64,000 bases of DNA from JBCAXA01 sp038534295 (GCA_038534295.1 JBCAXA010000002.1:248001-312000); one strand, 5' to 3'. Shown: positions 1 through 7,535, counted from the stretch's first letter. A program made the numbers and translations. Notes: a model not told the origin generated them from the sequence alone.

Positions 1-16
1 AAACTAGGTCTTGGCC

Positions 17-466
17 ATGCAACGAACGAAGGCTGCCGTATCGCCGCTCATTGCGATTGCAATGGGCTTGGTGGTTCCCGCGATAACGTTGGCCCAGGAC
101 GAGCCGACCGACGACCTCGAACCGGCTGTTTCTGGCGCCGAGTTGGAAGCTTCTGGAAGTACCGATGACGTAGAGCCTGCGGTATCGGGTCCGGCGCTTG
201 GCGCTGGCGTTACACGACGCGCCTCGGCCGACGGTGTGATCGACCAACTCGATCTCGGATCGACAACCATCACCGGCAACCAGGAGCTACCGAAGGTGCT
301 CTACATTTTGCCGTGGAAGCAGGCCGACCTCGGTGACCTAGTCGGTCGACCGGTCAACAGTCTGCTCGACGAAGTGCTCGAGCCAATCGATCGCGACGTA
401 TTCCAGCGCCAGAGCGCGTACTACGAATCTTTATACGGCACTGAACCCACTGAGATCACAGAGTGA
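17..466 (+). CDS. Secreted hypothetical protein ahead of the ExbB/ExbD operon
   Basis: A 149-residue protein with an N-terminal hydrophobic signal peptide ending near ALAQDEP (about residue 27), so it is probably periplasmic. The mature N-terminus is acidic and holds two copies of a DD-x-EPAVSG motif, a short duplication. The C-terminal half (GNQELPKVLYILPWK onward) is less repetitive and looks like the folded part. It lies 47 bp before the ExbB-like gene on the same strand, so co-transcription and a role with that transducer are likely but inferred. ATG at 17 is chosen; an in-frame TTG at 11 is the alternative, and neither has a strong ribosome site. I do not recognise a named family. Confidence 0.65.
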   Translation: MQRTKAAVSPLIAIAMGLVVPAITLAQDEPTDDLEPAVSGAELEASGSTDDVEPAVSGPALGAGVTRRASADGVIDQLDLGSTTITGNQELPKVLYILPWKQADLGDLVGRPVNSLLDEVLEPIDRDVFQRQSAYYESLYGTEPTEITE

Positions 467-513
467 TTGGTGCTTTTCCCCAGATCATTTGATGACGAAA
501 GAGGAGTAATCAA

Positions 514-1164
514 ATGGACTTTCTCAGCACGATTGTGCAGTTCTTCCAAGACGGCGGCGGGTTCATGTATCCGATCCTGTTCGTATTCGGACTCGGTCTA
601 GCGATCGCTATCGAGCGGTACACGTACCTATCGATGGCCGGCGCCAAAAACCGCTCGCTGTGGAAAAAAGTGGTGCCACTGCTGAAGTCAGGCAACTTCA
701 AGCAAGCGTCGGACCTGACCTCGAAGTCGGGCGCGGCCATCGGCACGGTCATGAGCTACGGCCTGTATCGGATCGGCTCGGCGAAACGCCGCGACGATAT
801 CGAAAAGGCGATGGACGAGAGCCTGATGGAAGTGCTGCCGCGTCTCGAAAAACGCACGCACTACCTCGCAACGCTTGCGAACATCGCCACACTGCTCGGT
901 CTGCTCGGCACGATTATCGGCCTTATCGCCGCGTTTACGGCGGTCGCGCAGGCCAACCCGGCCGACAAAGCCGACATGCTGTCGCGCAGTATCTCGGTCG
1001 CGATGAACACGACGGCGTTCGGTCTGATGGTGGCTATTCCGCTGCTGCTCATTCACAGCGTCTTGCAGACCAAGACCAACCAGATCGTCGACAGCCTCGA
1101 AATGGCATCGGTCAAGTTCCTGAATGCGATTACGGAACGCCGTGCTGAAGGAGCGCCTGCGTGA
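514..1164 (+). CDS. MotA/TolQ/ExbB family proton channel protein
   Basis: 216 residues. Inner-membrane proton channel subunit that with ExbD/TolR proteins turns proton-motive force into work on a TonB-like partner. The sequence shows a first membrane helix at about residues 15-35 (MYPILFVFGLGLAIAIERY), a cytoplasmic loop, and two helices in the C-terminal half (ATLANIATLLGLLGTIIGLI, then FGLMVAIPLLLIHSVL), the usual three-helix topology. A GAGGAG ribosome site at 501-506 precedes ATG 514. The stop overlaps the GTG start of the next gene (GTGA), so the operon is translationally coupled. Subfamily (Tol, Exb or gliding-type) is not settled, but the AgmX-like partner at 2210 argues for the TonB/AgmX class. 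Confidence 0.93.
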   Translation: MDFLSTIVQFFQDGGGFMYPILFVFGLGLAIAIERYTYLSMAGAKNRSLWKKVVPLLKSGNFKQASDLTSKSGAAIGTVMSYGLYRIGSAKRRDDIEKAMDESLMEVLPRLEKRTHYLATLANIATLLGLLGTIIGLIAAFTAVAQANPADKADMLSRSISVAMNTTAFGLMVAIPLLLIHSVLQTKTNQIVDSLEMASVKFLNAITERRAEGAPA

Positions 1165-1670
1165 GATCCAGTCGCCGGGCCCGCCGCGAACAAGAAGTGG
1201 CGGAGCTCAACATCACCGCGTTCATGAACCTGATGGTTATTCTGGTTCCGTTTCTCTTGATCACGGCCGTGTTTTCGCGGCTAGCCATTCTCGAATTGAA
1301 TGTGCCGGCATCCTCTTCCGAACCGGCCGACGATCAAGAGCAGACGCTGCAACTGGAGATCACCGTTCGCGAGAACCTCATCGAGGTCGGCGATCGGCGC
1401 GGTTATGTGCTTGCCCGGATTGAGAACACCGACAACGGTTACGATTTTGATCGGCTGTCGGACAAGCTCGCTGAGATCAAAGAAAAGAACCCGGACAAAA
1501 CCGACGCGACGCTGCTGCTCGAACAAGAGATTCCGTACGACATCGTTGTCCAAGTAATGGACAAAATGCGCGTGCGTGAAGAACTCGTGGACGAGAGCAT
1601 CGAGCGTAGCGATCTGTTCCCGGATATTTCGATGGGCGACGCAGTTGCGGCGCCAGCCGGAGAAGCATGA
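1161..1670 (+). CDS. ExbD/TolR-like protein, Asn in place of the channel Asp
   Basis: 169 residues, GTG start overlapping the upstream stop by 4 bp. One membrane helix at about residues 17-40 (LNITAFMNLMVILVPFLLIT) followed by a periplasmic domain, the ExbD/TolR layout. In ExbD and TolR the helix carries an essential Asp (motif P-x-[IL]-D-[VI]-[ML]); the aligned position here is Asn23 (codon AAC at 1227-1229). The second copy just downstream keeps the Asp. Family knowledge says the Asp carries protons, so this copy may be a non-protonatable partner; that is inference. The ATGA overlap at 1667-1670 couples it to the second ExbD. Confidence 0.88.
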   Translation: MRSSRRARREQEVAELNITAFMNLMVILVPFLLITAVFSRLAILELNVPASSSEPADDQEQTLQLEITVRENLIEVGDRRGYVLARIENTDNGYDFDRLSDKLAEIKEKNPDKTDATLLLEQEIPYDIVVQVMDKMRVREELVDESIERSDLFPDISMGDAVAAPAGEA

Positions 1671-2197
1671 TGTCGTCATCCAAACGCGCCAAGCGAATGG
1701 ACAAGCGGCACCGTCGCGCGAAAGGCGCGACGGCCCTGAATCTTGTCTCCCTGATGGACATTTTCACCATCCTGGTTTTCTTCCTGCTGGTCAGTTCGTC
1801 AGAAGTCGAGTCGCTGCCGAATGCCAAAGACCTGCAGCTGCCCGAATCAATCGCCGAACAGAAAGCCAATGAAACGGTCGTTGTGATGATTACCGAGCGT
1901 GACATCCTCGTACAGGGTACGCCGGTCGCCGCCATCGACGATGTCAACGCGCAAACTGGCAACGTTATCGAGCCGCTGAAACAAGCGCTGGTTTCGCAAA
2001 ACGATCGCGTATTGCGGCAAACGGCAAACGCCGATATCTCGCAGCGCGAAGTCACGATCATGGGCGATCGCGACATACCGTATCGCCTGCTGAAGAAAGT
2101 CATGGCGACGTGCACGGACGCGGACTATGGCCGTATCTCTCTTGCTGTGTTGCAGAAGAGTTCCGACAAGCTCGCTCAGGTCAACACTGGCAGCTAA
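1667..2197 (+). CDS. ExbD/TolR family biopolymer transport protein (second copy)
   Basis: 176 residues. A basic N-terminus (KRAKRMDKRHRRAKG) precedes a single membrane helix at about 24-45 (LNLVSLMDIFTILVFFLLVS) that keeps the conserved proton-carrying Asp (Asp31), then a periplasmic domain. ATGATG gives two possible starts three bases apart; 1667 overlaps the stop of the preceding ExbD. With that gene and the ExbB homologue it should form a proton-driven ExbB-ExbD complex acting on the protein encoded at 2210. Two adjacent ExbD genes with different helix residues suggest a hetero-oligomer. Confidence 0.92.
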   Translation: MMSSSKRAKRMDKRHRRAKGATALNLVSLMDIFTILVFFLLVSSSEVESLPNAKDLQLPESIAEQKANETVVVMITERDILVQGTPVAAIDDVNAQTGNVIEPLKQALVSQNDRVLRQTANADISQREVTIMGDRDIPYRLLKKVMATCTDADYGRISLAVLQKSSDKLAQVNTGS

Positions 2198-2209
2198 GAG
2201 GATTTCGGT

Positions 2210-3163
2210 TTGAATATTCCTTACTACAGAGAGTACCGGCTGCCGTGGAGCGTCTCGACCAACGAGGAGAAGCGTTTTCGCAAGACGCTGACCGTCACGT
2301 TGGGCGTGTTCTTTTTCCTCGGTGCAGTGTGGCCATTCCTGCCAGTCCAAGAGAAAGACCCACTCGCCGTAGAAGAGATTCCGCCGCGTTTCGCTAAGCT
2401 GCTGCTCGAGGAGAAGCCCGAGCCGCCGCCACCGCCGCCGCCGGAGCCTGAGCCCGAGCCGGACGAGCCTGAGCCGGAAGAGCCTGAGCAGGTCGCTGAG
2501 GAAACGCCGCCGGAGCCCGAACCGGAGCCCGAGCCCGAACCGGAACCTGAGCCGACCGCTCGTGAGGAAGCTGCCGTTGCAGGTTTGCTGCCGTTCGCGG
2601 AGGACCTGGCGTCGCTGACGGACAACGAGCTCGTATCGAACATTGCCGATCAGCGTGACTTGAGTGAGTCGGTCGGTGCCGATTCTGCCAACGAGCGCTC
2701 GTTGATCACCAGCAACATCGCCGGTGGCAGTGGCGGCATCAACACGGCGCAGCTGTCTCGCAACACAGGCGGCAGCGGTCTGGTCGCGCGCGCCACGACG
2801 TCGGTCGAATCGCCCGTGCAGGGCGTCGGTACCGCGAATAACAACGTGCGCCGCCGCGGCACGAGCAACAAAGGCTCGCGCAGTCAGGAAGAAATCGAGC
2901 TCGTGTTTGATCGCAATAAAGGTGCGATCTATCGACTCTACAACCGCGCGCTTCGGGAAGATCCGACGCTGCAGGGCAAACTCGTCCTGCGCCTGACGAT
3001 CGCACCAGACGGTTCGGTCACGATGTGCGAGGTTGTCTCGAGCGAACTCGGCAACGCCGATCTCGAGCGCAAGCTGGTACAGCGGATCAAGTTGTTCCGG
3101 TTTGAGGCGAAAGACGTAGAGGCCATAACAACGACCAAACCCATCGACTTCTTCCCCGCCTAG
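2210..3163 (+). CDS. TonB-like energy transducer with AgmX/PglI C-terminal domain
   Basis: 317 residues, TTG start with an AAGAGGA ribosome site at 2195-2201. One membrane anchor at about residues 26-46 (TVTLGVFFFLGAVWPFL), then a long Pro/Glu-rich rod (about residues 65-118, repeated EP units, nucleotides about 2400-2565), a Ser/Gly/Asn-rich linker and a C-terminal globular domain (GKLVLRLTIAPDGSV onward) of the AgmX/PglI type, related to the TonB C-terminus. The architecture is that of TonB: membrane plug, rigid periplasm-spanning arm, partner-binding end. It closes the ExbB-ExbD-ExbD operon and is its likely effector. The outer-membrane partner is unknown. Confidence 0.88.
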   Translation: MNIPYYREYRLPWSVSTNEEKRFRKTLTVTLGVFFFLGAVWPFLPVQEKDPLAVEEIPPRFAKLLLEEKPEPPPPPPPEPEPEPDEPEPEEPEQVAEETPPEPEPEPEPEPEPEPTAREEAAVAGLLPFAEDLASLTDNELVSNIADQRDLSESVGADSANERSLITSNIAGGSGGINTAQLSRNTGGSGLVARATTSVESPVQGVGTANNNVRRRGTSNKGSRSQEEIELVFDRNKGAIYRLYNRALREDPTLQGKLVLRLTIAPDGSVTMCEVVSSELGNADLERKLVQRIKLFRFEAKDVEAITTTKPIDFFPA

Positions 3164-3203
3164 CTGAAAGCGCCCTCAGGCGGCGCATAGCTTTGTCAAA
3201 ATC

Positions 3204-3294
3204 GGCCAGCCGATGCTCATGTACTCGTTTGTACACTGCGCTCGTCTGGCCGATTTTTTCGCGCTCTGCATCCACCTGAGTACGTTTCAGCGCC
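3204..3294 (+). repeat. Hairpin repeat, type A copy 1
   Basis: Complete type A unit. Outer arms GGCCAGCCGA (3204-3213) and TCGTCTGGCC (3242-3251) pair with one mismatch; the inner stem is TGTAC (3219-3223) with GTACA (3230-3234) around a six-base loop. A tail runs to CGTTTCAGCGCC at 3294. Confidence 0.8.
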
Positions 3295-3392
3295 GGTCAG
3301 ACAATGCTCACGTACTGTCGTGTACGCTCCGCTTGATTGGCACTTTCTTCCTCGTCCTGCATCCACCTGAACGCGTTTCAGCCGGCAATCAG
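3291..3392 (+). repeat. Hairpin repeat, type B copy 1
   Basis: Type B unit abutting the preceding type A unit. Inner stem CGTAC/GTACG with loop TGTCGT, then GCTTGATTGGC and the shared tail with TGCATCCACCTGA, ending in CCGGCAATCAG. The 5' arm (GGTCAGACAATG) differs slightly from the other B copies. Confidence 0.75.
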
Positions 3393-3425
3393 GACACGCA
3401 TATTACAACCGGTTCTGGACTGCGA

Positions 3426-3520
3426 GCGCCGGCCAAAAAATGCTCACGTACTGTCGTGTACGCGGAGCGGCTTTGACCGGCGCTTCCTACTTCTGCGCAC
3501 GCCTAAGCCCGTTTCGGCGG
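3426..3520 (+). repeat. Hairpin repeat, type B copy 2 (diverged 3' half)
   Basis: Begins like the other B copies (GCCGGCCAAAAAATGCTCAC, CGTAC/GTACG stem), but from about 3462 the tail is diverged, keeping only a CGTTTC-like end. Probably a decayed or recombinant copy. Confidence 0.65.
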
Positions 3521-3564
3521 TTTCGCCACGGTTGTCCGTATCGGTTCAATCAAACATCGTCCCT

Positions 3565-3622
3565 TGCGCTCGTCTGGCCGATTTTTTCGCGCTCTGCATC
3601 CACCTGAGTACGTTTCAGCGCC
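3565..3622 (+). repeat. Hairpin repeat, type A copy 2 (5' truncated)
   Basis: Starts at TGCGCTCGTCTGGCC, so the 5' arm and inner stem of type A are missing, and continues through the full tail. Together with the next type B copy it is nearly identical to 3811-3975 at an offset of 246 bp. Confidence 0.75.
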
Positions 3623-3636
3623 GTGCGAGGTTGTCA

Positions 3637-3739
3637 GCGCCGGCCAAAAAATGCTCACGTACTGTCGTGTACGCTCCGCTTGATTGGCACTTTCTTCCTC
3701 GTCCTGCATCCACCTGACGGCGTTTCAGCCGGCAATCAG
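3637..3739 (+). repeat. Hairpin repeat, type B copy 3
   Basis: Complete type B unit from GCGCCGGCC through the CGTAC/GTACG stem and the TGCATCCACCTGA tail to CCGGCAATCAG. Nearly identical to copy 4. Confidence 0.8.
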
Positions 3740-3777
3740 TACTCGCATGTTGAAGGCCGATCTGTAGTGGGAGCACT

Positions 3778-3868
3778 GGCCAGCCGATGCTCATGTACCC
3801 GTTTGTACACTGCGCTCGTCTGGCCGATTTTTTCGCGCTCTGCATCCACCTGAGTAAGTTTCAGCGCC
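3778..3868 (+). repeat. Hairpin repeat, type A copy 3
   Basis: Complete type A unit with arms GGCCAGCCGA (3778-3787) and TCGTCTGGCC, inner TGTAC/GTACA stem and full tail; loop differs from copy 1 by one base (CCGTTT against TCGTTT). Confidence 0.8.
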
Positions 3869-3881
3869 GTGCGAGGTTGTC

Positions 3882-3978
3882 GGCGCCGGCCAAAAAATGC
3901 TCACGTACTGTCGTGTACGCTCCGCTTGATTGGCACTTTCTTTCTCGTCCTGCATCCACCTGACGGCGTTCCAGCGCG
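3882..3978 (+). repeat. Hairpin repeat, type B copy 4
   Basis: Complete type B unit, nearly identical to copy 3, losing similarity after CGTTCCAGCGC. It marks the right edge of the array, about 20 bp before the end of the small gene at 3998-4222. Confidence 0.78.
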
Positions 3979-3997
3979 CTGTGTTGTTCGAGTAGAT

Positions 3998-4222
3998 CTA
4001 CCGACAGAATCGCCAATGCTCGGCGCGGTATTCCTTGAGATCGGCTTTGAGTTTCTTGCCCTCGGCGAGGCTGTGAGGGCGGCGGAGTGCCGCTTCGGTG
4101 CGCTCGATTTTGGCTGTAAGTCGTTGGCAGTCCAATTTCTTACAGGCGTCGTGGGCCGCCGCTGGCGTCACCACGGAAATGAGGGAGGTTGCGATAGCGA
4201 GGAGCTGCAGCCGGCGAATCAT
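3998..4222 (-). CDS. Small secreted protein of unknown function
   Basis: 74 residues. A clear signal peptide (MIRRLQLLAIATSLISVV) with an AAA-HDA cleavage region leaves a mature peptide of about 50 residues, mostly charged and probably helical, with cysteines in a C-x4-C arrangement (CKKLDC) and one near the C-terminus. It is likely periplasmic and may form a disulfide or bind a ligand. I do not recognise the family. It faces the metallo-hydrolase operon divergently, and its 3' end abuts the hairpin repeat array. Confidence 0.6.
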   Translation of the reverse strand: MIRRLQLLAIATSLISVVTPAAAHDACKKLDCQRLTAKIERTEAALRRPHSLAEGKKLKADLKEYRAEHWRFCR

Positions 4223-4335
4223 GAGCTAATGGTGACCCGGCAGCGGTGATGGAGCTTGGCTTTTTTCTGTGTGACCGTGCGACTAATTGCTGCGTCAAGA
4301 TCGCAGCGCTGGCTGCGCGGTGCGACAATATCCCG

Positions 4336-5217
4336 ATGACCGATGCGGACTGTATTCCTGGCATTTTGACGCCGCTGACGCCGACCTTGTGGCGCTTGAC
4401 GGCACCCAACGGCGGGCCGATGACCGGACCGGGTACCAACACCTATTTCTTTGGCGATGCGTCGGGTGTGATCGTCGTTGATCCGGGCCCCAACGACGCC
4501 ACCCATCTCGAGCGCATTGTTGCGCAGGCACCCGCGCCGATTCGCACCGTTGCCGTTACGCATACGCATCGCGACCACAGTCCCGGGGCGATGCCGTTGG
4601 CCGAACGCTTGGGCGTGCCGACCGCGGGCATGGCGCCACCGGCAACGCCGGAGAACGATCACGGCTTTGTGCCGACGCAAACACTTACCGACGGCGATTC
4701 TGTGCCCGTATCCGCCGCGCTGGCGTTGCGTGCGGTCTTCACGCCGGGCCATGCGTCGAACCACTTGTGCTATTTGACGCCCGACGAGATTCTGCTGACC
4801 GGTGATCACATCATGCAAGGTGCAACCGTCGTCATTCTGCCGCCGGACGGCGACATGCAGGCCTATTTGGATTCGCTCGAGAAATTGACGCGCATGCCGT
4901 TGCGCGCCATTGCTCCGGGGCATGGCACCGTCATCGACGAGCCCATGACTGAGATCAATCGGGTCATTGCGCATCGCTTGGCGCGCGAGTGCAAAGTGGC
5001 CTCTGCATTGTCGGTCAAACAGGACGCCACGATTGACGACTTGCTGCCGCTCGCCTATGACGACGTCCCCAGCTTCTTATATCCACTGGCGCGTCGATCG
5101 CTTGAAGCACACCTGATCCGGCTCGAGCGGCACGGCGCTGCGGTACGCCTCGGCGGTCGATGGCAAGATACGGGCGACGGTCGACTCAATGCCATTGTCG
5201 ATGCGAGTTTGCGATGA
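4336..5217 (+). CDS. MBL-fold metallo-hydrolase (LACTB2-like)
   Basis: 293 residues from ATG 4336. Metallo-beta-lactamase fold hydrolase with the zinc motif THTHRDH, further His/Asp ligands in FTPGHASNH and LTGDHI, and APGHG near the end of the catalytic domain. The C-terminal 70 residues (DDLLPLAYDDVPSFLYPLAR onward) form the small helical/winged domain of the LACTB2-like subgroup. The N-terminus with GPMTGPGTNTY matches the family start, so ATG 4336 is preferred to in-frame ATG 4246. The substrate cannot be read from sequence. First gene of an operon; its stop overlaps the next start (ATGA). Confidence 0.88.
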   Translation: MTDADCIPGILTPLTPTLWRLTAPNGGPMTGPGTNTYFFGDASGVIVVDPGPNDATHLERIVAQAPAPIRTVAVTHTHRDHSPGAMPLAERLGVPTAGMAPPATPENDHGFVPTQTLTDGDSVPVSAALALRAVFTPGHASNHLCYLTPDEILLTGDHIMQGATVVILPPDGDMQAYLDSLEKLTRMPLRAIAPGHGTVIDEPMTEINRVIAHRLARECKVASALSVKQDATIDDLLPLAYDDVPSFLYPLARRSLEAHLIRLERHGAAVRLGGRWQDTGDGRLNAIVDASLR

Positions 5218-5606
5218 GTGACTCGAAGCCTGGCCAGGTAGTCTGGACCGACCTTACCGTCAACGACGCCGGTGAGCTGCGCGACTTCTACCGCGATGTC
5301 GTCGGTTGGCGCGTGCAAGACACCGACATGGGCGACTACGACGACTATACGATGCTTGCCGATGGCTCCGACGACGGTGTCGCTGGCGTTTGCCATGCGC
5401 GCGGCAGCAACGCTGGCTTGCCGCCGGTGTGGTTGAACTACGTCGCCGTCGCCGACCTCGATGCGAGCATGGCGCGCTGTGTTGAAAAAGCCGGCGCCGT
5501 CGTGCATGGTCCTGCGCCACTGGCCGGCGGTCGCTTTTGCGTGATTCGCGATCCTGCTGGCGCTCACTTGGCGTTGTTTCAGCCGCCAGCCGAAAACGAG
5601 GATTAG
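5214..5606 (+). CDS. VOC (glyoxalase/bleomycin resistance) family protein
   Basis: 130 residues. Contains the paired beta-alpha-beta-beta-beta modules of the vicinal oxygen chelate fold: VVWTDLTVNDAGELRDFYRD at the N-terminus and a second module ending GGRFCVIRDPAGAHLALFQP. Members include glyoxalases, dioxygenases and binding proteins; the specific activity cannot be assigned. Start ATG 5214 overlaps the stop of the metallo-hydrolase by 4 bp, and only one base separates its stop from the following GTG start, so the genes are coupled. Confidence 0.85.
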   Translation: MSDSKPGQVVWTDLTVNDAGELRDFYRDVVGWRVQDTDMGDYDDYTMLADGSDDGVAGVCHARGSNAGLPPVWLNYVAVADLDASMARCVEKAGAVVHGPAPLAGGRFCVIRDPAGAHLALFQPPAENED

Positions 5607-5607
5607 C

Positions 5608-6453
5608 GTGACGACACTCAAAGACCGAACTCTGTTTATCACTGGAGCAAGCCGTGGCATTGGCCTCGCGATCGCCAAACGGGCGGCACAAGACGGCGCC
5701 AACGTCGCGATTGCGGCAAAAACCGCCGAGCCGCATCCCAAGCTGGCCGGCACGATCTACACGGCGGCCGAAGAGATCGAGGCAGCCGGCGGCAAGGCGC
5801 TGCCGCTGGTTTGCGATATTCGCGACGAGGCCCAGGTCGAGTCTGCAGTCGCTGCGACAGCTGACAAATTCGGCGGCATCGATATTTGTGTGAACAACGC
5901 CAGCGCTATCTCATTGACGCCGACGCCGATGACGCAAATGAAACGCTTTGACTTGATGCATCAGGTCAATACGCGTGGAACATTCATGGTGTCGCAGAAA
6001 TGCGTGCCGCACCTCAAAGAAAGCGATCACGCGCATATTTTGAATTTGTCGCCGCCTTTGAACATGGAAGAGAAATGGTTTGCGCCACACGTGGCGTACA
6101 GCATTGCCAAGTACGGTATGAGCCTGTGTGTCCTCGGGATGGCCGGCGAATTTCGTTCCATGAACATCGCGGTCAATGCGCTGTGGCCGCGCAACACGAT
6201 TGCCACGGCTGCCGTGCAGAACCTGCTTGGTGGCGATGCGATGGTGCAACAGTCGCTCAAGCCCGAGGTTATGGGCGATGCGGCTCACGTGATTTTGTCG
6301 CGAGCGCCTAGCGACGCCACGGGTCAGTTCTTTGTTGATGACGAGGTGCTTGCATCGGTTGGCGTAACCGATCTAACGCCGTACAAAGTCAATCCGGACA
6401 TGGAGCTGTTCCCGGATTTCTTCGTCGACCCGAAACCCATGGCCGCCGGGTGA
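5608..6453 (+). CDS. SDR family oxidoreductase, HSDL2-like
   Basis: 281 residues, GTG start. NAD(P)-dependent short-chain dehydrogenase: cofactor motif TGASRGIG at about residues 11-18, NNAS, and catalytic YSIAK. The extended loop (AKTAEPHPKLAGTIYTAAEE) and the C-terminal region are characteristic of the hydroxysteroid dehydrogenase-like 2 (HSDL2) group, which in bacteria is linked to acyl-CoA or lipid catabolism; the substrate is unknown. It is cotranslated with the next gene (GTGA overlap at 6450-6453), placing it with an ACAD10/11-like kinase and a MaoC-fold protein. Confidence 0.88.
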   Translation: MTTLKDRTLFITGASRGIGLAIAKRAAQDGANVAIAAKTAEPHPKLAGTIYTAAEEIEAAGGKALPLVCDIRDEAQVESAVAATADKFGGIDICVNNASAISLTPTPMTQMKRFDLMHQVNTRGTFMVSQKCVPHLKESDHAHILNLSPPLNMEEKWFAPHVAYSIAKYGMSLCVLGMAGEFRSMNIAVNALWPRNTIATAAVQNLLGGDAMVQQSLKPEVMGDAAHVILSRAPSDATGQFFVDDEVLASVGVTDLTPYKVNPDMELFPDFFVDPKPMAAG

Positions 6454-7535
6454 GCGAGCCTAGCGAAAAACAGCGACGTTATAGCGGCACGAAACCGGTT
6501 GCCGACGCGTTAGCGTTCGATGTCGAGCGCTTGCGTGAGTACTTACGACCGCACCTTCCCGACGTTGCCGACGGTCTGGACGTTGCCCAGTTCAAGGGCG
6601 GGCAGTCGAACCCGACATACAAGCTGACGACGCCATCTGCTAGCTACGTGCTACGCCGCAAGCCGCCGGGCAAACTCTTGAAATCGGCGCATGCCGTTGA
6701 TCGCGAATACCGCATTCTGTCGACGCTCGGCGAGCACGGCTTGCCAGTCCCTCCGACAATCGTACTGTGTGACGACGACAGCGTCGTCGGTACGATGTTT
6801 TACGTCATGGGCTTTGTCGACGGCCGCGTATTCTGGGAGCCGCATCTGCCGTCGGTATCGCCCGAGGAGCGCGCCGCAATTTACGACAGCATGAACGAGA
6901 CGCTGGCGCGGCTGCATAACTTTGACTACGCGGCTGCCGGTCTCGATGACTTCGGCAAGCCCGGCAACTACTTTGCCCGGCAAATCTCACGTTGGTCGCA
7001 GCAATACCGCGCGTCCGAAACGCAGAACATTGTTGCGATGGACAAGCTCATTGAGTGGCTGCCTGAGAACATCCCAGACGATGACAGTGCGAGCGTCGTG
7101 CACGGGGACTACCGGCTCGATAACCTGATCATCGCCAAAGACGCGCCGAAAGTGGCCGCCGTTCTCGACTGGGAGCTGTCAACGATCGGCCATCCACTCG
7201 GCGACATGACCTATCATTTGATGGCTTGGCAAATCGCCGACGTCGGAATTGGCGCTTCTGGTTTGGTTGGCATGGATCTGGCTGAACTCGGCATTCCCGA
7301 CGAGCAGAGCTATATCGAGCGCTACTGTGAACGTACCGGTCGCCGTACCGGTATTGATCAGCGCGAGTTTTACGCGGCCTATAACTTTTTCCGTATTGCG
7401 GCGATCTCGCAAGGTATCGCCGGTCGGGTCCGCGACGGTACCGCGGCAAGCGCCCACGCAGCGCGCGCCGAACAGGCCGTGGCGCCGCTGGCGGCGATGG
7501 CCTGGCGGTACGCAGAGCAGGCCGGTGCGCGCTGA
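6450..7535 (+). CDS. Phosphotransferase family protein (ACAD10/11-like kinase)
   Basis: 361 residues, GTG start. Aminoglycoside-phosphotransferase fold with N-lobe FKGGQSNPTYKL and YVLRRKPPGKLLKSAHAVDRE, catalytic loop VHGDYRLDN (Asp220) and metal-binding VLDWELSTIGHPLGD. This signature belongs to the kinase domain fused to acyl-CoA dehydrogenases in animal ACAD10/11 and to bacterial LvaA-type kinases that phosphorylate 4-hydroxyacyl-CoAs. Here it stands alone, beside an SDR and a MaoC-fold gene. A role in 4-hydroxyacid catabolism is plausible but inferred. It overlaps the next gene by 11 bp. Confidence 0.88.
   Translation: MSEPSEKQRRYSGTKPVADALAFDVERLREYLRPHLPDVADGLDVAQFKGGQSNPTYKLTTPSASYVLRRKPPGKLLKSAHAVDREYRILSTLGEHGLPVPPTIVLCDDDSVVGTMFYVMGFVDGRVFWEPHLPSVSPEERAAIYDSMNETLARLHNFDYAAAGLDDFGKPGNYFARQISRWSQQYRASETQNIVAMDKLIEWLPENIPDDDSASVVHGDYRLDNLIIAKDAPKVAAVLDWELSTIGHPLGDMTYHLMAWQIADVGIGASGLVGMDLAELGIPDEQSYIERYCERTGRRTGIDQREFYAAYNFFRIAAISQGIAGRVRDGTAASAHAARAEQAVAPLAAMAWRYAEQAGAR

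Larger units (their letters stand above)
3164..3997. repeat. Gene-free region filled by hairpin repeat array
   Basis: The only stretch over 300 bp without a credible gene. From 3204 to 3978 it holds seven copies of one repeat family in two subtypes, all in the same orientation. Each has a short-stem hairpin (TGTAC/GTACA in type A, CGTAC/GTACG in type B), outer arms of the GGCCA/TGGCC type, and a conserved tail containing TGCATCCACCTGA and CGTTTCAG. Open frames across the array are short and shift between copies, so I do not call genes. The unit is too long, and the spacers too uneven and repeat-derived, for a CRISPR array. Confidence 0.8.

Noticed and set aside
2400..2565. EP-rich tract as a tandem-repeat element
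   Set aside because: It is the in-frame Pro/Glu rod of the TonB-like protein, a normal coding feature of that family.
3213..3853. Short open frames over the hairpin repeats
   Set aside because: They are repeat-derived, change frame between copies, have no ribosome site and code no coherent protein.
3204..3978. CRISPR array
   Set aside because: Units are about 90-100 bp, copies abut or have repeat-derived gaps and there is no cas gene.
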